DNA from: Zizania palustris
Taxonomy: Eukaryota > Streptophyta > Magnoliopsida > Poales > Poaceae
DNA length: 64,000 nucleotides
Direction: 5' to 3'
Assembly (NCBI GenBank): GCA_019279435.1
Contig: JAAALK010000079.1
Span: forward strand, 110,544,664-110,608,663
A program made the position numbers and the translations under genes. How positions within the stretch are numbered: the stretch's first letter is position 1; every line of letters starts with the position of its first letter. Of this stretch, positions 33,128-45,790 are shown piece by piece. The notes under the pieces are model-generated. The model was not told the DNA's origin. It saw only the letters and a program-made list of their open reading frames with translations, and did not search any database.

Positions 33128-35670
33128 ATGGATAGAGTCAGTAAAATTCCCCTATTTGAGGCTCCCCATGCCTCTGTGAGAGGTTTGGCCCCTCGTGGTG
33201 TACAACATGATTCATATGGTGCTAGACCACGTTTAATGGCTTTGGTCCTTGACATGTTGGGAGACCTCATCATTTGTCTAGATTTCATCATGTAGGTAGA
33301 CCTCGCACTTTACATCATGCTACATATCATAAGCATAGATGTCCTACTGTTGATTTGCCTACTACTCGAGTCTCTTGGTGTTGGATTCCTCGTCAGTATT
33401 TCACTCACCCCACACTGAGCACTCGAGATTTTTTGATTTTATGTAGGTACTAGACAGAGGCTTGGAGAGCACGTGGATCATGGACTCCGGCTGTTCGTGC
33501 CATATGACCGAAAACTCATCATGGTTCTCCAGCCTCACCACAACCAAGAAAAAGGAGTACATCACCTTCGGCAACAACCGTAGAAGTAGATGAAATGTAA
33601 AGGTGTGGTAAGGATCAACTCAAATTTCACTCTCAAAGATGTTGCTTTGGTTAAAAATTTTGGATACAATTTGCTGTTTGTATGTCGGTTGCTTAATGAG
33701 GGCTTCAAAGTGCGTTTTCAATGTGATACTTCGCAAGTACTCAATTCTGATGGCATTTTGGTTTGCAAGATTTTTAGAGTTGGGAGAGTTTTTGGAGCTA
33801 ACTTAGGATACTAGGGCATATGAGCTTTGAGTTGCTCGCTTTATTCAGTTCCCTAGGTCTGATCCAAGGATTGCCTTAGCTCAAATTTGAGAAGAATTTA
33901 GTTTGCGCTCCTTGTTGACATGGAAAAATGATTGCTGCTTCGCATTCACCAGTCAACATGGTGATGACTGAACAATCTGGAGAACTTCTCCATATCGACA
34001 CTATAGGTCCTTCTCGGGTTAGTTATTTGTGCAACAAATGGTACATTCTTGTCATTGTCAATGATTACTCTCGTTACTCTTGGGTGTTCTTTTTAGCTAG
34101 CAATGATGAAGTGTTTTCACACTTTCAGATCTTAGCTTTGAGACTTTTCACTGAACTCCAAGGTGTATTAAAATTCATTCGAAGTGATAATGACACTAAG
34201 ATCAAAAATAGTCTCTTTGTTGACTTTTGCATGGAACATGGCATAGAACATCAATTCTCTTCTCCGCGGGCTCCTCAACAAAATGGTGTTGTTAAGAGAA
34301 AGAACTGCACTCTGGTTGAGATGGCTAGGACGATGCTCGATGAGCATAGGACTCATAGAAGGTTTTGGGCTGAGGCCATGAACACATCTTGTTACATCTC
34401 AAACCGGATTTTTTGTGCTCAATTTTGAACTTAACTTCTTATGAACTGCATTTTGGGAGACAGCCTAAAGCTACTCATCTTCAAGTGTTTGGTTGTCGAT
34501 GCTTTATCCTAAAGTGTGGAAATTTGGATAAATTTGAGTCGCGTTCTTCATACGGGATCATTTTGGGTAATACCACTCATGGTCACTCCTATCATGTGTT
34601 CAATTTAGATAATAACACTGTCATCAAGTCATGTGAATCAACCCTCTATGTTAGTTCTTCTTTTGAACTTGCCAACAAAAAAGATATGGAGGCGACCATC
34701 TTTGAAGAAGAAATCCCGAAGACATCGAGGACCAACCCCTACTTCCCTCGACATCGATTCCCAAAGCAGACCCTACTTTGATCACTTCGTTAAGAGGCTC
34801 CGAATCATCTACCTCGACATCGGTCATCTTCTATCGCTCCCCGACACAAGTTGAGGGGCAGACTACATCCCGCTGCGAGGCTCTACATCACATCCAATGG
34901 ATGCACCCTCTCGAGAAGATCATTGGTGAGCTTGATCAAAGGGTAAGACGTTCTCACGCTCATTTCATTGATTCTGCATTTGTTGCTTATTTTGAGCCTT
35001 TAGATGTGAGTCATGCTTTATCTGATTCTAGTTGGATCAATGCCATGCATAAAGAACTTGAAAATTTTGAGAGAAACAAAGTATGGACACTTGTAGATCC
35101 CCATCCCAATGTTCATTTTATTGGAACAAAATGGATTTTCAAAAACAAGCAAAGGGAGGATGGGTCTATGGTTAGAAACAAAGCTAGACTTTTAGCTCAG
35201 GGTTTTTCACAAATTGAAGGGATTGATTTTGCTAAAACTTTTGCACTTGTTGCTCATCTAGAGGCCATTAGGATTATGCTTGTATTTGCTGCATCCTATG
35301 GGTTCAAACTTTACCAAATGAATGTGAAAAGTGTTTTTCTTAATGGCTTCACAGATGAAGATGTTTTTGTAAAATAACCCCGTGGATTTGAAAACCCTAA
35401 ATACCCACATATAGTATTTAAACTTCATAAAAACCTTTATGGACTCAAGTAGGCCCCTCGGGCATGGTATGACATACTTAAGTATTTTCTTCATCAGCGA
35501 GGGTATTTGATGAGTTCTATTGATAAAACCCTTTTTACTCTCAAGCATGGCAAAGATTTCCTCCTGATTCAGATTTACGTTGATGATATCATCTTCGGTG
35601 GCTCTTCTCATGCTTTAGTTGCAGAGTTTGCAGATATCATGAGCAGGGAGTTCGATATGACCATGATGGG
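33128..35670 (+). pseudogene. SIRE2 polyprotein relic (gag deleted; protease, integrase, RT)
   Basis: The ATG at 33128 begins MDRVSKIPLFE, and at 33162 the sequence jumps to the far C-terminus of gag (SVRGLAPRG), losing about 2.1 kb. The protease DSG motif is near 33485 (WIMDSGC). Integrase from 33928 keeps HIDTIGPSRVS and RSDNDTK, but QQNGVVKRKN (34294-34296) has Lys in place of the catalytic Glu, and the zinc finger carries a stop at 33914. RT (34778-35650) keeps KARLLAQGFSQ and IYVDDIIFG with stops near 35374 and 35449. It ends inside RT where Tat B is inserted (after MTMMG). None of it can be functional. Confidence 0.87.
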
Positions 35671-36163
35671 TGTTGGGGGAAATACTTCATCCCCAGGGCC
35701 ATTAAGATCAAAAGGCAAAGACAATTTAGGCAGCTTTAGGACAAAAGCTTGCCCCCAATTTGATGAAGTTTGCGAGCCGAAGGGTCCTTCAAACCCCAGT
35801 TCGAAGATACCCTCTGAAGGCTCAGTCTCTACAGTAGGAAACAACAAGACTGATAGGATGTTTGTGCTATCTATCTTCTTCGAATACATTTTACTATTTT
35901 AGCCCTATTCGGGGTACCGAATAGTTTCCACTATGTCGGTTGTAATTGAGGGGTAAAAAGGTCTTTTCATTAGAGTTTTTACCTATAAATACCCCCCTTC
36001 TCACCCTGTAATAGGCATCGAATACTCAGATATTCAAGACACAACTTCAAACTACTTCGATCTATTATCCTATTCGGAGGCTTGAGATAGTTCACTTCAC
36101 AAACTCATTGTTTGTTAGTTGTTAATCTTAGAGAACCTATTAGCGTAATCTTTTACACCAATA
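35671..36163 (+). repeat. 5' LTR of Tat B
   Basis: It starts TGTTGGGGGAAAT and ends CACCAATA; A's LTR ends GCCAACA, so B's last CA appears mutated. TATAAATA at 35984-35991 is followed by a run of C, as in A. Confidence 0.85.
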
Positions 36164-36165
36164 GT

Positions 36166-36184
36166 TGGCGCCGTCCATGGGGAA
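36166..36184 (+). other. Primer binding site of Tat B
   Basis: TGGCGCCGTCCATGGGGAA lies directly after the LTR. The TGGCGCCGT start is common in Tat and Athila elements; I do not assign the tRNA. Confidence 0.7.
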
Positions 36185-37730
36185 CTTAGTTCTAAAAGCT
36201 AATTCTCCGCCGTTGACTGCACTTCGAAGAGCACTTGCGGAGAGAGATTCGGAGTCTCAGGATTCCGTGCACCCTTTAGTAAGGGGCTTCCTAGTGCAGC
36301 TCGAAGGCCTTTCCTCGCCTTCCCAAACCAGTCGATGTCTTCGGTCTTCGGACCTTAACTTCGTTAGCCATGCCTCCCAAGCAGAGCCTAGCCACCGATC
36401 TTCCCCGAAGGTCCCCTCGAACCAACGGTGCATGACACTTAGTCATTCCACCAACCCCGAAGGGGTCATCAGACCGCGAACACCCAGAGGTCCTCGAGCA
36501 GCTCCCTCGCTGCTCCGAACTAATTACCTTAGTTCCCAAGACTCGGAGATCCCCTCTCGAGGATATGAAGACCTTCCTGAGGACGCGGCTGCCCAGGTAG
36601 TGCGGCTTCAGGAAGTAGCAAGGTGGAGGCAAGAAGCGCGAGATAGACTTCGCTCTCAAGCCTTGACTCATGCTCAAGAGATGCCTCAAGACGACGGTCC
36701 TAGTAATCATCCCAAAGCTCTTCAAGTCCTGGAGGAAGCCGAGAATGCATCCTTCGACGATGAATCTCCATTGCATCCGGACCTGCAGAAAGTGGCCTTT
36801 GACCCCAGGTTCAGCGCCTCGAAGCTGCACAAATACTCTGGTGGATCTGACCCCTCGCACTGGAAGGTGTGGCTCTCCGATGGTTCTGGTCTCTAAAGCC
36901 AGGATTCATCAAGTCATGGGAGCAGCTGAAGACCAAGTTCGTAACTAACTTTTAGGGTATGTTTGTAGCCCCGATGTTGACCAGAAGTCTATTCCAGGTG
37001 AAGCTGCGAGCAGGGGAGACGCTTCGGGAGTATTTTACACGCTTTGCCCACACCAAGTCTTAGATCAAAGGCCTATCTACCTCTTCGGTAGTTGATGCGG
37101 CACGCGAAGAGGTGTTGAACCTAGATCTCCTCAACAAACTTCACCGGAGGCCGATGTTGTCTGTAGCACAGCTGATGGCATACTTTGAACATTATGCCAA
37201 GGCAGAGGAAGGCTACCTCCGAAGAATCGTGACACCTGCACCAGCCCTTCGAGAAGTGAAGACGAAGCCCTTGATAATCGCTTCAATGATCATAGGCAGG
37301 TGAAGAAACACTTCCGCTTTGAGGTATTAAATATTGCTCCATCCACCACGAAGATGCCTATCAACTTTCAACAGGCGCAAGTTAATAAGGCTAGCACCTC
37401 GAAGCCCCAAGATAGAATAGCTGGCAGGTGTCAAACCTTCATCTGTTGTGTGCATGGCGAAACTAGAAGCCATGACATGAAAGATTGCAAGTCCGTATTG
37501 ACCCTTCAGGGTGAGTACTTAGGACGAAGCTCAGGGCGAGGTACTTCGAACCGAGCCCCTCCAGCAGTTCGTTCGGAGCCTATGCAAGCCGTGGCCCGAG
37601 CCAGCCTCCGAAGCACCGATGCCACTCCCGGTGGCCAACATTATGCCACCACCGAAGTAGGAGGATCCCAAATATCATGGCAAGCGAGTGGTCCTGCCCA
37701 TCTCCGGAGGGGGGACCCTCGGTAACATGT
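36180..37730 (+). pseudogene. gag of Tat B
   Basis: The frame from 36180 (MGNLVLKANSPP) covers the variable N-terminus and the conserved EVARWRQEARDRLRSQA and NASFDDESPLHPDLQKV segments. Compared with A, about 110 bp are deleted near 36860, shifting the frame. The capsid core (SLKPGFIKSWEQLK, GETLREYFTRFAHTKS) continues with TAG codons near 36953 and 37062. A zinc-type motif (CCVHGETRSHDMKDC) lies at about 37445. Gag would package element RNA; this copy is broken. Confidence 0.83.
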
Positions 37731-39836
37731 CAAAATGGCAGCGAAGAGAATATGTCCGCGAAGTAGGGAACATAGGGACCTCGAATTCAGCGGTAGAAAT
37801 GCCCGACTGGTCTAATGTACCTATTTCTTTTACTGCCAATGATGTTGCGGGGGTGAAATTCCCTCATGCTAACCCCCTTGTTATTTCAGCCGATATAGCA
37901 GGAGTTTAAGTCCGAAGGATATTGGTGGACGGCGGGAGCTCCGCAGATATACTCTTCGTCCTGGCCTTCGACCAGATGTGCATTCCCCGAAGACACCTAC
38001 TTCCAGCAGCTCGCCCACTCCAAGGTTTCGTAGGTCCTCCTCTCGATGCCCTCGGCCAAATAGGTCTCGAGGTTGCCTTCGGAGAGGGGCCCCTAGCTAG
38101 GGTAGAGGAGGTTATCTTCGATGTCGTCGATGCCCCGTATGCCTATAATGCAATCTTCGAGAGGGGAATGCTAAACCAGTTTGGAGCTATAGCACATCAT
38201 AACTATTTGTGTCTCAAAATGCCCACGCAAGGTGGAGTCCTCACTATTTCAGGAGACCATGCTGCAGCCCAAAGAGCGGAGTACGGCCATGGTCCACCTC
38301 TATACCCTCGGCAAATGAATAGTGTGTCGGAGCACACGGAGGAGGCTTCGGAGTCTTCAGGCTCCTCGAAGGGCCCTTCTTTAAAGCCAAGCCTGGAAGG
38401 TGATGTGATCACGAAGATGATCCTGAAAGATGGCTAGGAGTACCCAGTACAATTTGGAAAGGGGCTACCTTTGGAAATAGCTACTTCGTTGGAGGAAGTA
38501 GTTAAAGAAAACTTAGATATCTTCGCCTGGACTGACGAAGATATCCCTGGAGTTGACCGGAGCATCATTGAGCACAGTTTGCTTGTCAACCCGAAGACTA
38601 GGCCAGTGCGCCAGGGGCTCCGTAAGTTAACAATAGAAACGACAGACCTCACCAAAGTGGAGGTGGAGAAATTTCTGAGGGCCAGAATTATCAGGGAAAT
38701 AACCACTTGGAGTAGTTGGCTAACCCTATTTTTGTCCAGAAAAAAGGCTCTGGTATGTGGCGTATGTGCATTGATTTCACGTCATTTAATAAAGCATGCC
38801 CTCGAGACCCCAACCCTATGCCTTGAATAGACCAGCTTGTGGATTCTACGGCTGGCTCTGAGTCTTTAATCTTCCGGTACACATACTCTGGTTATCATCA
38901 GGTCTGGCTAAAGCACGAAGATGAAGCCAAGATGAGTTTTATAACTCCCTCCGGAGTATTTTGTTATAGATAAGGCTTTAGGTTACCGGATAGGCCGAAA
39001 TGTCGAAGCCTATATGGATGACATTGTAATAAAGAGTGCTGAAAAGCACCATCATAGCCTAGACTTAGCTAAAACCTTTGAGAGCCTCCGAGCATGTGGA
39101 GTTCGCCTCAACCCTGAAAAATGTATATTCGGGGCGCAAACAGGAAAATTGCTAGGGTACTTAGTTTCGAGTAAAGGAATCGAAGCTAGCCTGACGCAGA
39201 TAAGCGCATTGCAAAGACTGGCTCCACTAGAAAATCTGAAGCATGTCCAAAAGCTGACAGGACGGATCACAGCCCTCAGTAGATTCCTGGCCAGATTAGC
39301 CGAACGAATCCTTGCAATTTTTAAAGCTCTAAAGGGGTCCGAAAGTTTCAAGTGGACGCCGGAGTGCCAGAAGAGCTTTGATGACATTAAAGATTATCTC
39401 GGAAATCTGTCAACACTTACTGTGCCCCTCCCAGAAGAAACTCTCCTTCTTTATCTTGCAGCAATGGGCTCCGTAGTAAGTGTAGTACTGGTTAGGGAAA
39501 TTGAACTTAAAGGAAAATTGGTGCAGAACCCAGTCTACTTCATCTCAGAAGCTTTGTCCGAAGCAAAGACAAGATACTCTGAGCTCAAAAAATTTGCTTA
39601 TGCTTTGGTAATGGCCTCGCGAAAGCTAAGGAATTACTTCTTAGCACATAATTTCATCGTTCCTACCTCGTATCCTCTCGGTGATATGCTTTGGAGCAAA
39701 GATTCTATAGGTAGGATTGGAAAATGGGCTGTCGAGCTAGCCCCTTTGGTATTTCCTTCACGGTGAGAACAACTATCAAGTCCCAAGTCATAGCTGACTT
39801 CGTGGCCGAGTGGACTCCACCCACAGTATGGGCTCC
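37688..39836 (+). pseudogene. Protease, RT and first RNase H of Tat B
   Basis: The protease has ILVDGGSSADILF at about 37922, the usual D-G-G form of Tat elements. RT starts near 38580 with RPVRQGLRKL; MWRMCIDF is in another frame because of a frameshift. About 55 bp covering the MPFGLRNA motif are deleted near 38970, and stops occur near 38828. From 39014 the frame is open again with YMDDIVIKS, GYLVSSKGIEAS, WTPECQKSFDDIK and the first RNase H (RYSELKKFAYALVMASRKL). It ends at the insertion site of A (target GTAAG at 39837-39841). Confidence 0.87.
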
Positions 39837-39841
39837 GTAAG

Positions 39842-40337
39842 TGTTGGGGGGAAAATATCTCATCTTCGGGGTTATTGCCGTAACAGCAGAAAAGCTGATA
39901 ATGGATTCGAAGGTTTCCAGACGTCCATCTTCGAAGATACCCTGAGTCAAGCTCGAAGTACGAAGATAGGCATTGGTTCGGAGTACATCTTCGAACTAAG
40001 GCTTTTCGAGATCTTTATTGCCAGCTAAGATGGAAGATTTATCTTTTATATTATTAGATTAGTCTTTTACCATTTTAGCCCTAGCAAGGATACCGAATAG
40101 TTTCCACTATGTCGGTTGTAATAGAGGGGTAAATAGGTCTTTTCCTTAATATTTGGGCCTATAAATACCCCCCATTTCACCCTGTAATAGGGACCGAATA
40201 CAAGTTATTCAATACACACATTCGAGCTATTCTAAGTTATTATCCTTTCGGAGGCTTAGAACAGTTCACTTCGCAAACACTCCGTTTGTTAGTTTCTAAT
40301 CTACAGAAACCTGTTAGCGTAATCTTTTACGCCAACA
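39842..40337 (+). repeat. 5' LTR of Tat A
   Basis: TGTTGGGGGG...GCCAACA. TATAAATA at 40160-40167 is followed by CCCCCC. It contains a TTATTCAAT segment near 40207 that lies in the 9-bp gap of the 3' LTR. Confidence 0.93.
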
Positions 40338-40339
40338 GT

Positions 40340-40358
40340 TGGCGCCGTCCGTGGGGAA
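40340..40358 (+). other. Primer binding site of Tat A
   Basis: TGGCGCCGTCCGTGGGGAA follows the LTR after 2 bases. It is the same site type as in B. Confidence 0.75.
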
Positions 40359-40399
40359 CCTAGTCCGAAAAACTTCGTTCTCTACCAACTTCTTACATC

Positions 40400-41830
40400 A
40401 TGCCTCCTAAGCGCAGCGCACCTCGTAACCCTGTTCGGAGGTCTTCTCGGATCTCCGGAGAGACCCCGTCCGACACGGTCGAAGTCGGAGGGCCTTCGAC
40501 TTTCCCTCCACCTCAAACTCCGGAAGGAGTTTCATCCCTCGAACATACGGAGCTTCTCCGCCAAATCCCTCCATACTTCGACCACCTGGAATCCCTCTTC
40601 CACCTTCCATTCCACTTCGAACTGATCCTACTAGTTCTCAAGACCCGGAAGATCCTTCCGGAGGAGATGAAGACAATCTTGGAGATATGGCCACTCAAAT
40701 GGCCAACCTTCAAGCTGAAGTAGCAAGGTGGCGACAAGAAGCTGCGAACAGGCTTCGCTCTCAAGCCATCCCAGCTATCCCAGAAGTGCCCGAAGACGAC
40801 GAACCCGATTATCCCGAAGCCCCGGAGAACGCCTCTTTCGATAATGAATCTCCGCTGCATCCTGAGCTGCAGAAAGTTCGCTTTGATCCGAAGTTTAAAA
40901 CTTCGAAGCTCTGTAAGTATGTTGGAGATGAAGATCCCGGAGAGTTTGTTCGTTCTTATGCCCTAGCAATTGAAGCTAGCGGAGGAGTTCGAGACACCAT
41001 GGCAAAGTGCTTCCCCTTAGCTCTTCAAGGAGTGGCATTAAGGTGGTTTTGGTCCTTGAAGCCAGGATCAATTAATTCATGGGGGCAGCTGAAGAAGAAG
41101 TTTGTAAGCAATTTTCAAGGCACCTTCGTGCCTCCCATGTCAACAGGAAGCCTTTTCCAGGTGAAACAGCTCCCCGGAGAGACATTGAGGCAATATTTCA
41201 AGCGCTTCGCTCATACGAAGTCGCAGATCCGGGGGTTGTTTGCATCTTCGGTAGTTGATGCAGCTCGGGAAGGCGTCACTCATCAAGGCCTCCTGGATAA
41301 GCTTCATCGGAAAAGCATCTCCTCGGTCTCTCAGTTGATGTCATACTTCGAGGAGTATGCGAGGTCAGAAGAAGGTTGGCTTCGAAGAACTGCAGCTACT
41401 TCATCCATATTGCAAGAAGTTAAAGTAGAAGTAAAAACTTCGGCACAGCCGCAAGAACCAGTCTTCGAAGTTCAACATGATCGGAGAAGAGGGCAAAAGC
41501 ACCCTCGTTCTGAAGTCTTGAATATTGCACCCCCGTAGAAGTTTATACAGAGAGCTCCACAGTCTTCGGGGAACAAGGCCAGCGGCTGGAGGCCGCCAGG
41601 GAAAATGGCTGGCAAAGGCCAGACCCTTTTCTGCTGCATCCATGGTGAAAATCGAAGCCATGCAACTAATACTTGCAAGGCTATACTTACTCTAAGAGGA
41701 GAGTATCTAGAAAGAACTTCGGGTCGAGGTACTACCGACCGAGTTCCAGCTGCAGCGCGCCCAGAGCCGGTTCAGGCTATGGCGCGGATAGATAACTTTG
41801 ATGCCGCAAGACACCCTCCAATGGCCAATG
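40400..41830 (+). pseudogene. gag of Tat A
   Basis: The ATG at 40400 gives MPPKRSAPRNPVRRSSR. A frameshift at about 40600-40625 moves to the frame that carries VARWRQEAANRLRSQA, the capsid core (LRWFWSLKPGSINSWGQLKK, GETLRQYFKRFAHTKSQI) and SEVLNIAPP. A TAG at 41536 interrupts it; the frame then continues without shift through the zinc-type motif CCIHGENRSHATNTC (about 41630) into protease. Gag forms particles and binds RNA. Apart from one frameshift and one amber it is intact, which fits a young copy. Confidence 0.87.
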
Positions 41831-41874
41831 TCATGCCACCTCCGAAGCAAGAGGAAGGGCAAGACCGAGGGAAA

Positions 41875-44800
41875 AGTGTGGTCCTCCCCATCTCCGGAGG
41901 AGGTACCCTCGGAAGTATGTCAAAGAGACAGCGAAGAGACTACGTCAGGGAAGTAGGCCATATTGGGACTTCGTCGTCTGCAGCTGCAATGCCGGAGTGG
42001 TCTCATGTACCGATATCCTTTTCTGCGGAGGATGCAGCTGACATTAAGTTCCCGCATGCAGACCCACTTGTTATCACTGCTGATATTGCGGGCACTGAAG
42101 TTCGAAGGGTGTTGATTGACAGAGGTAGTTCGGCAGATATCATTTTTGTTCAAGCCTTCGATCAATTGTGCATTTCCAGGAAGCATCTCCTTCCAACGGC
42201 TCGTCCTTTGCAAGGCTTCGCAGGACCTCCGCTTGATGCACTTGGCCAAATAGGCCTGGAAGTTACCTTCGGAGAAGGTTTGTTGGCCCGAACTGAGGAA
42301 GTAATCTTCGATGTTTTAGATGCCCCGTATGCTTACAACGTCATCTTCGGAATAGGCATGCTAAACCAGTTCGGAGCTGTGGCGCATCACAATTATTTGT
42401 GCATGAAGATGCCCACACAAGAAGGAGTTCTTACTGTCTTCGGAGATCAAGCTATCGCTCGGAGAGCGGAATATGGTCATGGGCCTCCTCTTGATCCAAG
42501 ACAAGTAAACAATGTGCAAGATAATCAAGAAATTTTTTCAGCCCCTTCCGAAGCTTCGAAGAAATCCTTTCCGAGACCGAGTCCTGAAGGAGAGATTGTA
42601 GCGAAGGTCATCGTTAAAGATGGTAAAGAATATACATTTCAATTTGGTAAAGATTTACCTCCAGAAGTTGCAACTTCCTTGGAAAAGGTGGTGGAAGAGA
42701 ATTTGGATGTCTTCGCTTGGTCTGACGAAGATATCACCGGAGTCGATCGGGATATTATTGAACATAGTTTACTTGTAAACCCGAAGGCTCGCCCTGTTCG
42801 GCAAGGACTCCGGAAAATGTCTACAGAAAGAGCTGCTCTAGCGAAAGACGAAGTTGAGAAATTGTTGAAGGCTGGGATTATCAGAGAAGTGGCTCACACA
42901 GAATGGTTAGCCAACCCAGTCTTCGTCAGAAAGAAGTCTTCTGGAATGTGGCGCATGTGCATTGATTTCACATCCTTGAATAAAGCATGCCCTCGTGACC
43001 CCTACCCCATGCCCCGAATTGATCAATTGGTCGACTCCACCGCAGGTTCAGTGTTATTAAGCTTCCTTGACGCGTACTCTGGTTATCATAAAATATGGTT
43101 AAAGCGCGAAGATGAGATCAAGACAAGCTTTGTAACTCCTTCGGGAGTTTTTTGTTATGTAAGAATGCCCTTTGGCTTAAGAAATGCCAGGGCTACTTTT
43201 TCGAGGTTAGTTGCTAAGGCTCTAGGTCATCAACTAGGTCGCAATGTGGAGGCCTATATGGATGATATTGTAATAAAGAGTGCTTTAAAGCACCAGCATA
43301 GCCTAGACTTAGCGGAAACATTCAATTGCCTTCGGGCATGTGGGATCCGTCTTAACCCCGAAAAATGTATCTTCGGAGCTAAGGCTGGAAAGTTGTTAGG
43401 ATATTTAGTTTCAAGCAGGGGAATTGAAGCTAGCCCTACTCAAATAACTGCGCTACAAAAGATGGCTCCTCCGGAAAATTTAAAGCAAGTGCAAAAGCTG
43501 ACTGAGCGTCTGGCAGCACTTAGCAGGTTTTTATCATGGTCTGCGGAGAGAAGCTTGCCTATATTTAAAGCATTGAAAGGGTCCGAAGATTTTGCATGGA
43601 CACCGGAGTGTCAGAAAAGCTTCGAAGATATTAAAGAGTATCTCAGTAATCTTGCTACACTCACGGTGCCTACTGCGGACGAAACCCTATTCCTTTACCT
43701 TGCAGCTACAGGTTCTGCTGTCAGTGCAGTCCTTGTCAGAGAAGTGGATTTTAATGGGAAGTTGGTCCAAAATCCTATTTATTTTGTATCTGAAGCATTA
43801 TCGGGAGCGAAGACAAGATACTCCGAACTCGAGAAGTTCGTTTATGCTCTGATAATGGCTTCGAGGAAATTAAGACATTATTTTTTGGCTCACAATGTAA
43901 TTGTACCAACTTCGTATCCTTTAGGAGATATGCTTCGAAGTAAGGATTCTACTGGAAGGATTGGAAAGTGGGCAGTTGAGCTAGCACCCTTCGGCATATC
44001 TTTCCTAGCAAGGACAACAATCAAATCGCAAGTCTTAGCAGATTTTGTAGCAGAATGGACTCCGCCTGCAAATTTAGTTCCGGAGAAGTCAAGTGACGGA
44101 GTTTGGACTGTTTTTTCCGATGGGGCCTTCCAAGCATCCGGAGCAGGCATTGGAGCAGTATTAATTTCGCCTTCAGGGCAAAGAGCAATGTACTCCGCAA
44201 GACTCAACTTTAAGTCCACCAATAATATAGCGGAGTATGAAGGGATTTTATTGGGACTCCGAAAAGCACGTGCTCTAGGGGCTACGAGAATTATTATAAA
44301 GACAGATTCTCAAATAGTAGCAGGGCACGTAGATAAAAGCTTTCAGGTTCGGCATCCACAGCTTGCAAAGTATTTAGAAGAAATCCGTAAAATCGAAGCA
44401 CACTTCAAGGGTATTTCCATTCGGAGTATACCAAGAGCAGAAAATGTGCAAGCGGACATCTTAGGAAAAGCTGCAGCCGGAGCTGTGGATGTGCCAGAAG
44501 AAGCCTTCTATGAGGAGCTCAGTACACCTTCGGTGCCACAAATTCCCTCTGCAGAGATTCTTTGCATTCCTAGTGCAGATTGGAAAATTTCAATCATGGA
44601 ACTTTTACAGGGAGGAACAAATTTGCCCGAAGCGCCACATCTATCAAGATTAAAGCTTAGAGCTAGAAATTATCAAATAATCAACGGTATTTTATACAAG
44701 GCCGGAGTATGTTCCCCTCTACTCCGATGTATATCTCAAGCCAAAGGTCAAGAAATTCTTCGAGAAATTCATGAAGGCCTTTGTGGTAGCCATTTAGCCC

Positions 44801-45790
44801 CGCAAGCTTTGGCAGGGAAAACACTTCGCCAGGGGCTTTACTAGCCTACAATAACAACTGATGCGGAGAGCTTAGTCCGCACTTGTCAAGGATGCCAGTG
44901 GATGGGTCGACGAAGTCATCGCCCACCAACAGCTCTTCAAGTCATTCCTCCGGTATGGCCTATGGCCAGATGGGGTATGGATTTAATAGGTCCCTTTCCA
45001 GTAGCCAAGGGAAATCTGAAGTTCGCAGTGGTAGCTATTGAGTATTTTTCTAAGTGGGTGGAAGCAGAGCCCTTGACAGCTATCACTTCGAACAATGTAC
45101 AGAAATTCTTTTGGAAGAATATCATTTGCCGGTTCGGAGTGCCTAGACAACTCACAGTTGATAATGGAACACAGTTCGATGCAGAACCTTTAAGAAAATT
45201 TTGCGAAGATCTAGGCATTCAGTTATGTTTTGCTGCAGTGAGGCATCCTCAGTCTAATGGAGCCGTAGAACGAGCCAATGGAAATATTTTGTCAGGGCTA
45301 AATCGAAGGATAGTAGGATTAGCAAAGGGACTGTGGACCGAAGAGCTTCCGAAGATTTTGTGGTCCATTCGGACTACGCAAACAAGGTCCACAAGTTTTA
45401 CTCCATTCAGACTACTATTCGGAGATGAAGCTATGACTCCAACGGAGCTCAAAGGAGGATCATTTCGCAGCACCGAACCGGAGATTGAAGAAGAAAGACA
45501 AGCTTCGCTAGATTTATCAGAAGAAACAAGACTTCGAGCTGTGGCAAACTTATCAAAGTATCATCAGCAGACGAAGGCTTGGTTTGACCCGAAGGTTAAA
45601 CTCAATGAACTAAGACTGGTCATCTTGTTTTACGAAGCATTATAGCGCCAGGGAAGCTATGAAATAAATGGGAAGGTCCATACCTAATCGTTCGTTCAGG
45701 ATGCCCTGGCTCTTTTAAGTTAGCTAATTTAGAAGGTGAAGAGTTAGCACATACTTGGCATGCGGAGCACCTAAAGCGATACTTCGCATA
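41875..45790 (+). pseudogene. pol of Tat A (protease, RT, two RNase H, integrase)
   Basis: The protease active site reads DRGSSADI (42118-42124), with Arg where B has Gly. RT is complete: MWRMCIDFTSLNKACPRDPY, YSGYHKIWL, MPFGLRNA and YMDDIVIKS (YMDD at 43255-43266). The first RNase H follows, then a second one from about 44100 with FSDGAF, NIAEYEG, IKTDSQ and QADILGKAA carrying all four acidic residues. The integrase zinc finger is interrupted by a TAG at 44842 (Trp codon in B). The core continues in the same frame with GMDLIGPF, TVDNGTQF and NGAVERAN, so the D-D-E triad is present. A frameshift near 45643 moves the last about 45 residues to another frame, ending TAA at about 45790. Confidence 0.92.

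Noticed and set aside
35258..35611. Minus-strand open frame opposite SIRE2 RT
   Set aside because: It is a shadow of the RT frame; the same shadow appears opposite SIRE1 RT at 5639-5929.
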